Shown piece by piece: positions 21,415 through 33,739 of a DNA stretch of 64,000 bases. The position numbers and the translations under genes were made by a program. The stretch's first letter is position 1. Each line of letters opens with the position of its first letter. The stretch is from Sorghum bicolor (taxonomy: Eukaryota > Streptophyta > Magnoliopsida > Poales > Poaceae). The notes below the pieces were generated by a model. The model made no database searches. It was not told the DNA's origin and saw only the letters and a list, made by a program, of their open reading frames with translations. Location of the stretch: positions 21,230,294 through 21,294,293 of the forward strand of contig NC_012877.2 of assembly GCF_000003195.3 (NCBI RefSeq). Direction: 5' to 3'.

Positions 21415-22469
21415 TCATTTGGTTTCTTGTTGGTACTTGCTAATGTTCTCCACTACTTCTAGCCTTGATGCTTCTATAGTCTCCTTACAATAGCCTTCGT
21501 CTTTAGTCAATAGTTGTTTCATGGATCGAACGCTTTGGTGCTTGATCACCTCTGGCAACATTGCTTCTTCGTCGTACAGAAGTTTGAAGGGGGTGAACCC
21601 AGTGGCTCTTGAGGTAGTTGTTTTGTGAGACCACACAACTCTAGGTAATTCCTCAACCCATTTTCCCTTGCAGAGGTTGACTAGTGTTTTAGAAATTGCA
21701 GATAATATTATTCTGTTTGCTCTTTCTGTCGCCCCGTTTGATTCTAGGTGGTATACTGATACAAAGGCGATCTTGGTTCCTAAGTTCTGGCAAAATTCTT
21801 TGAACTTTTCTGAGTCAAATTGCTTCCCATTGTCGACTATCAGCAAGCTAGGGACCCCAAATCTGCAGATGATGTTCTGCCATAAAAATTTCTTGATTGT
21901 TTCTGAGGTGATTAATGCTAGTGGTTTTGCCTCGACCCACCTTGTGAAATACTCCAAGACAACAACAGCGAACTTGTTCCCCCCTAGGCAGCTGGCAGTG
22001 GTCCTACTAGATCCATTCCCCATCTTTCTAGGGGCCAAGTTGGCGCAATGAGTTGCATTGGTGCCAAAGGATTTGCTTGGTGTGGTGAGAAGGTTTGGCA
22101 GGCCTTGCATGCCCTCACTATATTTTCCACGTCCTTGATATGAGTTGGCCAATAGAACCCCTATCTTAGTGCTTTGGCTGACAGTGCTTGTGGACCTATT
22201 TGTGAGCCACATATTCCTCCGTGTATTTTATGTAGGAGTTCCATGCCTTCGGTTTGTGATATGCATCTCAGCAATGGCTGTACTACTCCTTTTTTGTACA
22301 AATTTCCACTAATGATGGTGTAGATTCTTGCTCTTGCTTCCATGCTTTGTCCTCTATGCTTGCTTTGCCATACAAGGAGTTTATGATTGCATGCCTCCAA
22401 TCTTCGCCTTCTGCTAGTAGCACGGTCTAAAAAGCCTTCGACAATGATTTTATTATTGCATGCCTCCAA
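21415..22469 (-). pseudogene. E5 integrase, broken
   Basis: The zinc-binding N terminus (HGGICGSQIGPQ, then ACQACQ) precedes a DDE-type core. The core shows LEYFTRWVEAK, VDNGKQFDS and NGATERANR. In the first motif the catalytic Asp position reads Glu, while the second Asp and the final Glu are present. GFTPFKLLYDEEAMLPEV and a Glu-rich tail follow. Frame changes near 22200 and 22030 separate the zinc region from the core. The protein is not functional as it stands. Confidence 0.85.
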
Positions 22470-23158
22470 ACTTTGCCTTCTACTAGTAGCACCATCCGGA
22501 AAGCCTTCGGCAATGATTCTGACGTAGGTGATTTGAGGAGCTGATAGAAGGTTCCCGTTCGTAGGGCTAGGTTATTTGTGGCTGCTTTTGCTAACTCATC
22601 AGCTTCACTATTCTCACCTCTTCGGATGTATTGAAGAGAGAACCCCTTGAACCTTCGCTCTAGTCCTCTTACGACTGTCAAGTATCTTGCTAATTCCTGA
22701 TTGTGGGCTAAGTATTCTTTCTCGACTTGCCCCGCTACTACTTGGGAATCTATTTGATTAGTAAGGAATTTGCCCCTGATGCCTTTGCCTTGTTAAGTCC
22801 AAGGACGAGTCCTTGTTCTGTCCATGAAGAGTGTTCATGTTTGGTTGGCTTCCTTTTTCTCTGTTTGAGCCGAAGGTATCCAATCTGCCATGAAGTCAGC
22901 TAGTGCTTGAGACTTGATCGCTGTTCTTGGGACATAGGTGATGTTGAACTGAGACAGCTCTAGTACCCATTTGCCTATTCGGTCAGAGGCTTCCTTGTGT
23001 CTCAGGATGTCACCCCGGTTGGGATGTTGGGACTTTGATCTCGTGCCTTTGGAAGTAGTGCTTCAGTTTTCTTGATGCTATCAAGACAACGTATGCAATT
23101 TTTTCGATTTTCATGTAATTCAATTTGGCTCCCGACAAAGCTCCGGATACATAGTAGA
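22427..23158 (-). pseudogene. E5 RNase H and RT connection domain, broken
   Basis: The segment just right of the break (23158-23010) reads GAKLNYMKIEKIAYVVLIASRKLKHYF, the RT/RNase H connection of Tat-type Pol. Further down, ERRFKGFSLQYIRRGENSEADELAKAA (read with 22681-22560) is the C-terminal part of RNase H, with the catalytic Asp in the EADELAK motif. Stops and frameshifts separate the pieces. The upstream RT lies beyond E6. Confidence 0.8.
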
Positions 23159-24808
23159 TGTTGGGTATTCTTAACATCATTACCAAAAGTAGACTTAGTT
23201 TTCTAATTCTGATAACGGTGCCAAAAATGCCAAACCTATCCCTCATACCACTTAAGCCAAGTTGGCATACCCAGCATGACATGAGAGACGCGGTATTGAA
23301 ATATGCAATTGCTCTTCTAAATAAATAATGAATGGGATCTGCAAGCGCACAGATTAATACCGATGTAGCATTTTAACCGGGAAGTATTCCAGGTATCGTT
23401 ATTTATATTTTTACCAATAGGAAGGGATTAGCAATTATCAATATTGATTATAGAATGGAATATAAGATTGAGTATCTATCATTGCATATATAATTGAGAA
23501 CATTTCTCTAACTCTTTCATACAGGGGTAAATGTCACATAAAAGATATATGAAGTAATGAATAGTGACAAAGATAATTAATCTGATCAGCATAACTTAGC
23601 CACATAATAAATATGATAAGCACCTCAATTAGATATTCTAGAAAGTCATTAGCATGAAATTAGAACGAACTACTAGAATATTTCCTAAGTTATTCTCAAC
23701 TATATAGTCTAGCATTATCATAGTTAGTGCAAGCATACTTAGCAATCATTGCAAGACAAGACTACGCCCATGCATAGTGATATTAGCAAGGTAAATGAGA
23801 AACATAGCAATCACTCCCCTGTAATAATGTTGCTCTGCCAGCCCAATACACGAGAGTGGGACTATATAAGAATCAATGAAGCTGTCACTATCACGAACTA
23901 TCCCACGATCTGGCATATTGGGTACAATCGTAGATAAATACGGTATAAGCACCACGCCTACACAATATCTATTATTTACCCATGGATCCGATGGATAAAC
24001 GCTATATGATCCTAAGCATGTATATAGATCCAATCTAACTAAGCCAAGTATATAACCATGATAATCTAAGAACAATATAATCTTGAATATAAACAAGTAG
24101 AGCAAAGTCATAAGCAATATATTGAAGTAGAACAACGTCATATTCATAATATTGAAGAACAAAGATGATTAGAAGAACAATTAGAAGAACAATTAGGGAA
24201 TTACCAAGAATCTTCTTGATAGATCCAGAAACCAATCGAAGATTGACTCCTTCTAGTTCTAATCCTATGTAGCTATGCTAATCTAGATGTCTAATTGATG
24301 TGGTGGCTCTAGGCTTGATAAGAGGCTTCTTCTCCCTTGAGGAATAATGAATTAGGGTTGAGAGGCTCTCTCCTCCAGGGGCCAGGGGGTCTGGTTTTAT
24401 AGTCCCTTCAAGTGAATATGGGCCGTTGGATCAAACCGACATTGATTGAACGGTTATCCTTGTTCCTTTAGGTCGGTGGAGATTGATCCCGAAAGATAGT
24501 CCTGTTTGGATTCCAGGAGGGGGCGGGTGCCCAGGTCAACTAGGCGGGCACCCAGGTCAACTGGGCGGGCGCCCAGGGCCTGACTCCGTTCGGCCTCCAC
24601 TTCCTTCCCGTGGCACGTTGATATCTCTATGTAATCCCGACGTGTGGGCCTTTCTTCTGTATTTCTCGATAACCCCCTGTAGAAATAGACAAACACCAAA
24701 ACTCGTGGAATTATGTCAGATAAAACCCTAAGTCTTGATGTTGATTTCATTTGGATCCTTTTCTTTGTTTATTTGATAATTAAATTTGATACTTAAGGAC
24801 TGTCAACA
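23159..24808 (-). repeat. E6 3' LTR (1650 bp)
   Basis: On the + strand it starts TGTTGGGTATTC and ends GACTGTCAACA, so on its own strand it starts TGTTGACAGTCC and ends AATACCCAACA. It matches 29811-31463 closely. The adjacent internal bases read CTTGAGGGAGTT on the - strand, the likely polypurine tract. Confidence 0.92.
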
Positions 24809-26318
24809 AACTCCCTCAAGCTTACCTGAGCAAGGATAGACTCAGCGATGGATCAGAAGTTGTTGCAATACTTTTAAAAATTGACGGCACACATGCTTTT
24901 AAATGAAGTCTCATCTCTGAGTTAGAGTAAACTGTCAAGACTTAAAATTTACTTATTTTTAACCATGGGACTTGTAACCGTCTCTTCTGTCTTGAGTAGT
25001 TAAAAGATAGAACAGTCTAGTCAAGTGCCATGTCTCTTATTTTTGATCAGCTATAGCTCTGGAGTTTTTGCAGATTTTCAAATAAAACACAGAGATTCCT
25101 TGTATGACTCTCTTACATCTCTCTTTTGTGGTATTTCTGGATCCTTACCAAGGCAGTGATGGTATATGCCTTCTCTCAAAATATGTAGTATTTGTGGTAT
25201 ACGGCATAGTGACATTGCCTTCTCTCTCATCCTACTCTAATAAGGCTTTAATATCTGGAGCTCATAGGTGGGAGATAAAGTATACATACTTACAAGACAT
25301 TTATTGTATAGTCAAACCATGGATCTAGAGAAACAAATCAATAAGTCAAATCAAGATGTGCATGTATGGCGAATGAATGTTGTATGGTGATGATGGTGAT
25401 AACAATGGTGAAAGTCTAATTCTACTTTTGCTCTTTGAGGGGATACATACCTTCCTTGCTTTTTGAAACTTTGTGAGGAGAATGAGATGCTCTATATTTT
25501 CTTTTTCTTTCCTCTTAGGTGGGTATTTTGTACCCCTAATTCTACTATCGGACACTTGTCCATTTTTACCTCTTGTCTCACTTTTTCTTTTCTTTCGAGG
25601 TTCCGGGCACTTGCCCCTTTTTACCTCTTTTGTTTAGAACACTCATCTCATGAAATAATATAGCAAGTGGTAGTAACAAGATAACTTGAGCATTTATTTC
25701 ACAAGGGAAAAACAAAAATATTTTTGGCTATTCTCTCCCGGATTAGGAGTAGAATATTTTTGGGTGGTTCTGGAGATGGAAATGAATGGATCTATGTGGA
25801 TGGTACTTCCGGAGTAGAAGCAGCATGTATGAGTGAATGTGCAAGTGAATCTTGATTTAGCCACATGACAAGCTCCTAAGGGTCTACACAGCTTGACCAC
25901 ACTCGATGCTCATAAGCAGTAAAAAGTAAATATGTGGCTCAAAGTCTAGCAAGCATGTATATATGGCTGTGGTAGGAATTTAAACTCTCATCAAACAGGA
26001 ACTCATCATGGAATATTTTAATGATTTTAAAAGATAAAATTCTCCAGAATTCTAGCATCTCTAGGAACAGATAAACAGCAGCTCAACCTTCCCATATCAT
26101 ATCCGTTAACAACTTAGACTTCAGATCAAGTTTTCTTCCCACAAGTTTAGGTTTAGAGCAAGCTTTAAATTATAACAATTATGTCTAAACTTGAGAGAGA
26201 ACTTCAAAATTTTAAAAATTCGGCAAAGCAACTATTCATCATATCCATGCTAGAGTTTTATTATTAAGGTTCAGGTTAGCATAGCCACTTTGTTTATTTA
26301 TTAAACAAACTAAGCAAA

Positions 26319-26391
<73 letters not shown>

Positions 26392-26940
26392 CATAAAATC
26401 TTTATTTGGTTTTCCATAATTATGTATATTTATATTTTAATATAGTATAAGTATAAAGATAGATAGAAATACTTATCGGGATAAATGGGGGTGCTTTCCC
26501 CCAAGCTGAATTTTGACATAATTTCTCTTGATGTAGCTAGCAGGTGGCAGAGGTGTATTTAAAAGTCGGCAGTATCTTGACAGCGATTAGAATGTTCTCC
26601 GTCTACTAGTCTTCTTGATTCTTGAATTCTGTGGAGCTTAGATAGACAACAAAGCTTTGTGGAACTGATTAAGTGTTATTATAATATCTAGCCTTTATCA
26701 TGTTGAGCCTCCTCAATAAATGTTACTCCCTATTTTTATATTTTCGTTTTTATAGAGCAAAAAAATATTTATTTTATTTTTATGCCACCACAGTGAATGT
26801 ACTTATGGGGTTTATTCCACTCGTATACTCACATGGGGCTTACTATATTTTTAACATTTTTATTTTCTTTTTAAGATAGTACGAACTTGATTAACTAGGT
26901 AAACTATTTAAAATAATTGAAAGGGAAACGATAACTACCA
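24809..26940 (-). other. E6 3' internal non-coding region
   Basis: About 2.1 kb without a convincing ORF. It aligns over most of its length with 36034-38150 of E7. Shared landmarks are GGTTCCGGGCACTTGCCCC (near 25600 and 36813) and a GGGGG-N6-CCCCC hairpin (26487-26502 and 37649-37664). It also holds a long AT microsatellite. Conservation between two families with different gag genes suggests a cis-acting role or recombination. Confidence 0.7.
26321..26389. repeat. (AT)n microsatellite
   Basis: About 34 uninterrupted AT units. The homologous site in E7 (about 37544-37555) has only about six units, so the array expanded in E6. Confidence 0.95.
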
Positions 26941-26959
26941 AGTTTACCTCTTGGCAAGG

Positions 26960-27664
26960 CGTTCGGTGTTTTTAAGTCCTCCGAACTGGACTCTCCATTT
27001 TCTCAATTGTCCTGGGATTCGTTGGGTGGCGTAGTCGGTACTTCCGGCGGCGCCTCTTCTTTATATATAGTTATCTTTTCTTTGCACACCTGACTCGGTG
27101 CTACGGTCTCCTCAGGATTGTTCTGTTTAAACTGTATGTCTTCAGACCTTAATACTTCTCCTTCATAGTCTGCCCATCCGTCCTTAATGATCTGCCTCCT
27201 CTGGTTGCGGTTGCGTCATTTCCTGACCTGCTTAGAGTCTTCAACGATATAGTTAGGGTCAGTAAAATAGCGTCATACCTTCTCTGAGGAGAAGTGCATA
27301 TGGACTTCTCTAGTTCCAATGTAGATGATTGCTTTAACGGTGCTGAGGAACGGTCTTCCAAGGATGATGGGTGGATCGTATTCGTCTTCTCCCATGTTAA
27401 TAACCTGAAGTCTGTGTGGACAAAATAATCATCTATTTTGACAGGGACGTCAGTTACTATTCCTTTAACCTCTCGAAATGTCTGATCTGCCATCTGAAGC
27501 TGAATGTATGTTGGGTTTAGGGGCATGGTTTCGAACAAGAGCCGATAGGTGACTGCAGCCATTATGTTGACGCCCGATCCGGTGTCGCTAGTCGTCTTGT
27601 AGAAGTTGTATCCATTTATGGAGCAATAGATGCTTGGCATTCCTGGGTCGTCCTTCTTGGTCAA
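26960..27664 (-). pseudogene. E6 second retropepsin-like domain
   Basis: The frame starts KKDDPGMPSIYCSINGYNF and contains SDTGSGVNIM, a D-T-G aspartic protease active site, followed by YIQLQMADQ and VPVKIDD, the usual flap and second-strand segments of plant retropepsins. A frame change near 27420 moves the C-terminal half to another frame, where a basic stretch and then a Glu/Pro-rich tail run to about 26990. It directly follows the first protease in the same transcription direction. It is different in sequence from the first, so it is not a recent tandem copy. Confidence 0.7.
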
Positions 27665-27688
27665 AAATGGTGACTTAAGTTGATGATC

Positions 27689-28505
27689 TTAGCCTCCATG
27701 AACTGCAGTGACCATCTTAGCTGACTCGGTCCACACTTGCTTGTTCCTGTTCCTCCTGTTGGTCCTCTTCCTTGGTTCACGTCTGGATTGATCTAGGATT
27801 TGTGTTGTCTTGTTCTTGAAGGAAAACGTCTCCTTCTTCCCTTTGATGTAGAAACTGATCTTGGCAGCACTAGCGTAGATGGCAGCTCCCGAGGTTTTTA
27901 AGAATGGCCTCCCTAAGATGATGGGTTCCCTCTCATCATTACCGGTCTCTATCACCACGAAGTCTGCTGGGGCGTAAAAGGTACCAACTCGGACACAAAG
28001 GTTCTTCAATATTCCTTTTGCAGAAACTTAATGCCTGATCTGCAAACTGCAAACACAAGGTTGTCTCTAATAAAGGATATGTAAAGAATTTTTCATAGAG
28101 TACCCTAGGTATAATGTTGACGCTGGAGCCAAAGTCACAGAGTGCTTCTGGGACGTCCACCATGCCGATGGAGATTGGGATGACGGGGCGTCCTGGATCG
28201 CCTCTCTTGACTGGCCAAAGGTCAATAGTAAATTCAGTGACGAGGTTACTCCAATTACCTGCGTCAAACATGTCTACAAGATTTGCAGATTCTAATCCTT
28301 CCGGTTGTGATGGTATACCGGGGTTAGTAGCAGGAACAACAGCAGCTATTTGATTTAACTGAGATTCAATCATTTTATTAAAGCTAATTTGATTCTTGAT
28401 GACAGTAGAGAAATTATCCATTCTATTATTTATATTTTCTAGCATTTTATCATTAGATGCCAATTTCTTAGATAGGTTATCCATTAGGTTTCCTTGTTTA
28501 GACAC
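27689..28505 (-). pseudogene. E6 first retropepsin domain, C-terminal to gag
   Basis: This continues the gag frame: a Gln/Asn-rich linker, then the protease with CDFGSSVNIIP at the active site. The middle residue is Phe where Ser/Thr is normal, which probably inactivates it. A frameshift near 28025 moves the rest (NLCVRVGTFYAPADFVVIE...PIILGRPFLKTSGA) to a second frame ending at 27689. ILGRPFL is the conserved C-terminal retropepsin motif. Confidence 0.8.
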
Positions 28506-29495
28506 TAACTCTCTCAGAGGTTGAAAATTATTATTATTGTTGTAAGAATTGTTACCTTGATAATTACCTAAGTAGTTAGGCCTCTGTTGATTCCAACCTT
28601 GATTTTGTTGAGGACGGTTTTAGTAGTAGTAGTTGTTGTTGTTGATGTAGTTCACATCCTCAAGCATCTCAGGGCAGTGATTGCCTGAGTGTTCAGTATC
28701 TCCACATTCCTCACAAGTCATGTGAGAGTCGTAGATGTGCATAACTTCTATCTTATCTCCAGCTCTATCATCGAGCTTCTTCATGAGCAGGTCTAGCTTT
28801 GCAGACAGCATGTCTACCTCCTTGATCTGATGCATACCTCCACCTTTCTTGCGTGTCTGGGTCCTCCCTTCATTCCAGCCTTGGTTGGACGCCATATTCT
28901 CCACAAGAGCTGTGGCTTGTGATATGGTAAGTGATAAGAATGCTCCTCCAGCTGCAGCATCCATGGTTTCTCGGGCACTGTTGCCAAGCCCATGATAAAA
29001 CGTCTGCATTAGTAGCCAACTCTCCATTCCATGATGGGGACATTCTAGGATGTAGTCTTGAAAGCGCTCCCATGCCTCTGGAACAGATTCATCATGTTGT
29101 TGGTGAAAACTTGTAATCTTCCCATGGAGAGCATTGGTCTTGCCCATGGGAAAGAACTTAGCCAGAAAGTTTGTTGAGCAGAGCGCCCACGTAGTATTCT
29201 TCTCCTTTGTAGCGTACAACCACTGCTTCGCACTTCCTAACAGTGAGAATGGGAAGAGGCGAAGTAGTATAGCATCTCTGGGGACTCCTGATATGGTAAA
29301 TGTGTTGCAAATCTCCAGGAAGTGTTGGAGATGAGCACGAGCATCTTCGTGTGCCTTCCCACAGAACTAGTTGTACTGCACCATGTTGATAAGTCCAGGC
29401 TTGAGCTCAAAGTTGCCATTGATCTCTGTAGCAGGTCCAGTGCGGATGTTGTCCGTAGTGGGAGCTGAGAACTCGCGGATTGATTTGTTCGCCAT
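28506..29495 (-). pseudogene. E6 Gag, with in-frame stops
   Basis: One frame runs from ATG 29495 (MANKSIREF) through LQHFLEICNTF, LRLFPFSLLGSAKQWLY, a central WERFQDYILECPHHG segment and a single zinc-knuckle-like CEECGDTEHSGNHCPE, typical of Athila/Tat Gag. It is broken by TAG at 29369-29367 and TAA near 28619-28617. After the second stop the same frame carries an Asn/Gln-rich linker into the protease. Without the stops it would be a Gag-PR polyprotein of about 500 residues. Confidence 0.85.
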
Positions 29496-29785
29496 GGCTT
29501 CGAACTCTGAAGACAAGTTCCGGTGATCTTCTTGATTGGTTGAAGCTTCTTGCTGAAGTGTTGATGATCTCTTCTTGAGCTTGGCTCTTCTTTTTCTGAA
29601 TAAGGCTTCAGGATTGTCAACAAAATTTCCTGAAGATGTCTTCTATTCATACATTCCCCTGCATAAGATAAAAATAGAAAAATATCGGGGTAAAACTGTA
29701 TGAGAGAATTGATAAGCTCAATCATATTAGTGATGCAAATGATAACTCAAAATCCTTTATTCATTCTTGATTAGTAATCAACCTT

Positions 29786-29802
29786 CCCCGGCAACGGCGC
29801 CA
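29786..29802 (-). other. E6 primer binding site (tRNA-Asp type)
   Basis: On the - strand it reads TGGCGCCGTTGCCGGGG, the complement of the 3' end of plant tRNA-Asp, eight bases from the 5' LTR. This fixes the element's orientation. Confidence 0.88.
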
Positions 29803-29810
29803 AAAATGCT

Positions 29811-31463
29811 TGTTGGGTATTCTTAACATCATTACCAATAGTAGACTTAGTTTTCTAATTTTGATAATGGTGCCAAAAATGCCAAACCTATCCCTCATAC
29901 CACTTAAGCCAAGTTTTCATCCCCAGCATGACATGAGAGACGCGGTATTGAAATATGCAATTGCTCTTCTAAATAAATAATGAATGGGATCTACAAGCGC
30001 ACAGATTAATACTGATGTAGCATTTTAACCGGGAAGTATTCCAGGTATCATTATTTATATTTTTACCACTAGGAAGGGATTAGCAATCATCAATATTGAT
30101 TATAGAATGGAATATAAGATTGAGTATCTATCATTGCATATATAAGTGAGAACATTTATCTAACTCTTTCGTACAGAGGTAAATGTCACATAAAAGATAT
30201 ATGAAGTAATGAATAGCGACAAAGATAATTAATCTGATCAGCATAACTTAGCCACATAATAAATATGATAAGCACCTCAATTAGATATTCTAGAAAGTCA
30301 TTAGCATGGAATTAGAACGAACTACAAGAATATTTCCTAAGTTATTCTCAACTATATAGTCTAGCATTATCATAGTTAGTGCAAACATACTTAGCAATCA
30401 TTGCAAGACAAGACTACGCCCATGCATAGTGATATTAGCAAGGTAAATGAGAAACATAGCAATCACTCCCCTGTAATAATGTTGCTCTGCCAGCCCAATA
30501 CACGAGAGGGGGACTATATAAGAATCAATGAAGCTGTCACTATCACGAACTACTCCACGATCTGGCATATTGGGTACAATCGCAGATAAATACGGTATAA
30601 GCACCACGCCTACACAATATCTATCGTTTACCCATGGATCCGATGGATAAACGCTATACGATTCTAAGCATGTATATAGATTCAATCTAACTAAGCCAAG
30701 CATATAACCATGATAAACTAAGAACAATATAATCTTGAATATAAACAAGTAGAACAAAGTCATAAGCAATATATTGAAGTAGAACAAAGTCATATTCATA
30801 ATATTGAAGAACAAAGATGATTAGAAGAACAATTAGAGAATTACCAAGAATCCTCTTGACAGATCGGGAAACCAATCGAAGATTAACTCCTTCTAGTTCT
30901 AATCCTATGTAGCTATGCTAATCTAGATGTCTAATTGATGTGGTGGCTCTAGGCTTGATCAGAGGCTTCTTGTCCCTTGAGAAATAATGAATTTGGGTTG
31001 AGAGGCTCTCTCCTCCAGGGGCCAGGGGGTCTAGTTTTATAGTCCCTTCAAGTGAATATGGGCCGTTGGATCAAACCGGCATTGATTGAACGGTTATCCT
31101 TGATCCTTTAGGTCGGTGGAGATTGATCCCGAAAGAGAGTCCTGTTTGGATTCCAGGAGGGAGCGGGCGCCCAGGTCAACTGGGCGGACGCCCAGGGCCT
31201 AGCTCTGTTCGGCCTCCGCTTCCTTCCCGTGGCTTCTGGAGTCTTCTAGATGTAATATAATTGCGCGGCACGTTGATATCTCTATGTAATCCTGACGTGT
31301 GGGCCTTTCTTCTGTATTTCCCGATAACCCCCTGCAGAAATAGACAAACACCAAAACTCATGGAATTCTGTCAGATAAAACCCTAAGTCTGGATGTTGAT
31401 TTCATTTGGATTCTTTTCTTTGTTTATTTGATAATTAAATTTGATACTTAAGGACTGTCAACA
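29811..31463 (-). repeat. E6 5' LTR (1653 bp)
   Basis: Same boundaries as the 3' LTR. GTAGA follows at 31464-31468. GC-rich tracts near 31150-31190 carry GGGCGNNCGCCCAGG-type motifs also found in the E7 LTR (42510-42550). Confidence 0.92.
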
Positions 31464-32405
31464 GTAGACAGGCCTTTGTACAATTCCTCTGTGCTCGCTT
31501 TTCTCATGTACCAGGACTACGCTGATTGCATGCTCATATACCACTAGGTTGGTTGTGATGTTTTGAGTTTTCTGAAAGCCTCCGACTACTCTAGACCCCA
31601 TTCTACTTTGTCTGCCCTCAAAACCTTGAAGAATGGGAGGCTTCGCTCAGTGGACGTTGATATGAATCTGTTGAGGGCTGCTACTCTGCTAGTGAGTTTA
31701 TGCACTTCTTTTCTAGTCAAAGTTTCTGCCATTACCATAATCACCACGATTTTATCGGGATTGGCCCGGATTCCTTCCAAACTGATGATGTAACTGAGCA
31801 TCTTCCCCTTTGTGACCCCAAAAACACACTTATCTGGGTAGATTTTTAGTCCTACTGATCTTAGGTTGGTGAAGGTTTCTTGCAGGTCTTGGATGCGGTC
31901 TTGTTTGTTTCTGCTCATTACCACAATGTCGTCGACATATGCTATTATGTTTCTCTATAGCTGACTGCCGAGGACCTTCTTTATCATTCTATCAAAGGTT
32001 GCTCCAGCGTTTTTGAGTTCTTCGGGCATTCTGGTATAATAGTATGTTCTAAATGGTGTCATGAAGCTTGTTTTGCCTTTGTCTTCATTCTTGAGCCAGA
32101 TGTGATGATAGCCCGAGAAGCAATCCAGCAGTGAAAATCTTTGGTAGCCAGCGACCCTATTGACTGACGTGTCTATTCTTGGCAAGGGGAAGGAGTCTTT
32201 CACACAAGCTTTGTTGAGATATGTAAAGTCTATACACATTCTCAGTTTTGCTGTTCTTTTTTAGTACTTGGACCACATTTGCTAGCCACTCTGGGTATAT
32301 GACCTCCCTGATGATGTTTGCGTCCAGAAGTCTATGCACCTCTGCCTTTGTTGCTAAGATCCTTTCTTCTAACATCTTCCTTTGCCTTTGCTTTCTAGTT
32401 CTCAT
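31464..32405 (-). pseudogene. E5 reverse transcriptase, broken
   Basis: The pieces in order are HRLLDANIIREVIYPEWLANVV (32330-32265), MCIDFTYLNKACVKDSFPLPRID with LLDCFSGYHHIWLK (32239-32080), and the catalytic YVDD (31941-31930) followed by DKCVFGV and FFKVLRADKVEW. A frameshift near 32250 and a TAG at 31957-31955, just before the YVDD motif, interrupt it. The C-terminal part continues left of E6 at 23158. Confidence 0.88.
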
Positions 32406-32495
32406 TTTTGGGTCGATGTCCAGGGAGTGCTGGATTATGTCCCTACTGACTCCTTGTAGGTTAGAGGCACTCCAAGCAAAAATGTCTTTGTTTTT

Positions 32496-33300
32496 CTATA
32501 GTGCACTTAGCAACTGCAATTCCTCCTCTTTACTGACAGTGACGGCTATGGTGATTTTCTTGTCCAGTACTGCATCTTCCAAGGGGATGCACTTTGTTTC
32601 TTCTTGATCTACTAGGTCTGTTTTCCCTTTTGGCATTTGTGGGGGTTGAGGAGCTTCGTCTTGGGCAGAGTCCACGGAGTTGACGTTTCTAAGTGACTTG
32701 TATATTGCTTGCTCGATATTTCCTGCCGCTTTTTGACTTCTTTGTATAGTGATCAGTCCATGCAGGGTTGGTATTTTCATGCACATGTATCCCATGTGAA
32801 CGGCTGCATTTAACTTGTTCAAGAAGCCTCGCCCAAATATGGCATTGTAGGGGTAGTGCCAGTCCACCACATCGAAGGTAATGTACTCTGTTCTTGCGTT
32901 GTCTGTGGTTCCAAAGGATACTAGAAGCATGACTTTCCCCAAGGCATGGATCTGCTTCCCCCCTGAATCCTATCATTTTTTAATTCTGATGGTTGGAGCT
33001 GGCTCCTGCTTAGTTTCATCTGATCGAAGGTTCCGGCGAAGATTATGTCTGCAGAACTCCTAGAGTCTATCAGGATTCTGCTTATTCCCCAACCTACAAC
33101 ATTTGCTATTATGACCATAGCATCCGTATGTGGGTAGCTTTCCACCCGTAGGTCCTGTTTTGTGAAGGTGATTGGTGTTCTGGACCAATCTGTGCAACAG
33201 ACTAGTCCCTATACTACGATGTTGTTGACTGGCGGAGATGATCTTTCTTTTGTTTATTCGCCTGGAACTCCATCTAAGATCATCCGGCTATTGGCAAGAT
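32496..33300 (-). pseudogene. E5 protease region, broken
   Basis: The region reads [26 protein letters not shown], corresponding to the VDGGSSADIL-type active site of Tat proteases, with the Gly after the catalytic Asp pair replaced by Arg. It continues as YITFDVVDWHYPYNAIFGRGFLNKLNAAVH, the conserved C-terminal retropepsin segment. A frameshift near 32930 separates the two. Confidence 0.8.
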
Positions 33301-33739
33301 CATGCCAATCATGGGTAAGGGGATGTGGGGTCCAAGTGGTTATCTAGATGGGGTTCAGGCTTGGGTGGTTGCGAAGCTTGGAGCAGCTCAAGTTGGTTTG
33401 GTGGGGGTGGTAATGCTTTGAGCCTACTCATTTGTTGGTAGGGCTGTGTGGTTTCAATGTATGTTATTTGTGGGGGTCTAGGGTTTGCGTAGGTGGGTGC
33501 GGCTTCTTGGCGGTGGGATCTTTGTCCTGTTGGTGGCTACGTCGGTCGCCAGGCTAGTAGAAAGCTGGGGTAGTAGGCAGAAGCTATGGTGGCGGGTTGG
33601 ATTTAAGTTTGGAATTGCTAGGCTTGCCCTCCCACGTACGAAGGGTAGAAAGGTTGTTCGAAAATGTGGGTTACTTCCCTCGGTTGGCCGAGTGGCTGCA
33701 GAGGCTGTGGCACAACCCTACTCTTGCTTCTTTCTAGGG

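Larger units (their letters stand above)
23159..31463 (-). mobile_element. E6: non-autonomous Athila/Tat-type element (gag plus two proteases), inserted in E5
   Basis: Two LTRs (23159-24808 and 29811-31463) enclose a 5-kb internal region. A perfect 5-bp target duplication GTAGA flanks it (23154-23158 and 31464-31468). The tRNA-Asp primer site lies next to the right LTR, so the element is on the - strand and the right LTR is the 5' one. It encodes gag and protease but no RT, RNase H or integrase, so it depends on another element. The LTRs differ at roughly 2-3% of sites. Confidence 0.9.

Noticed and set aside
21668..22051. 127-codon ORF on the + strand
   Set aside because: It is the reverse shadow of the E5 integrase, which has clear motifs on the - strand.
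23746..24235. Hydrophobic ORFs on the - strand in the E6 LTRs (also 30398-30875), resembling membrane proteins
   Set aside because: They lie wholly inside the LTRs, are AT-rich (Leu/Ile/Tyr/Phe by composition), and have no start context or family similarity.
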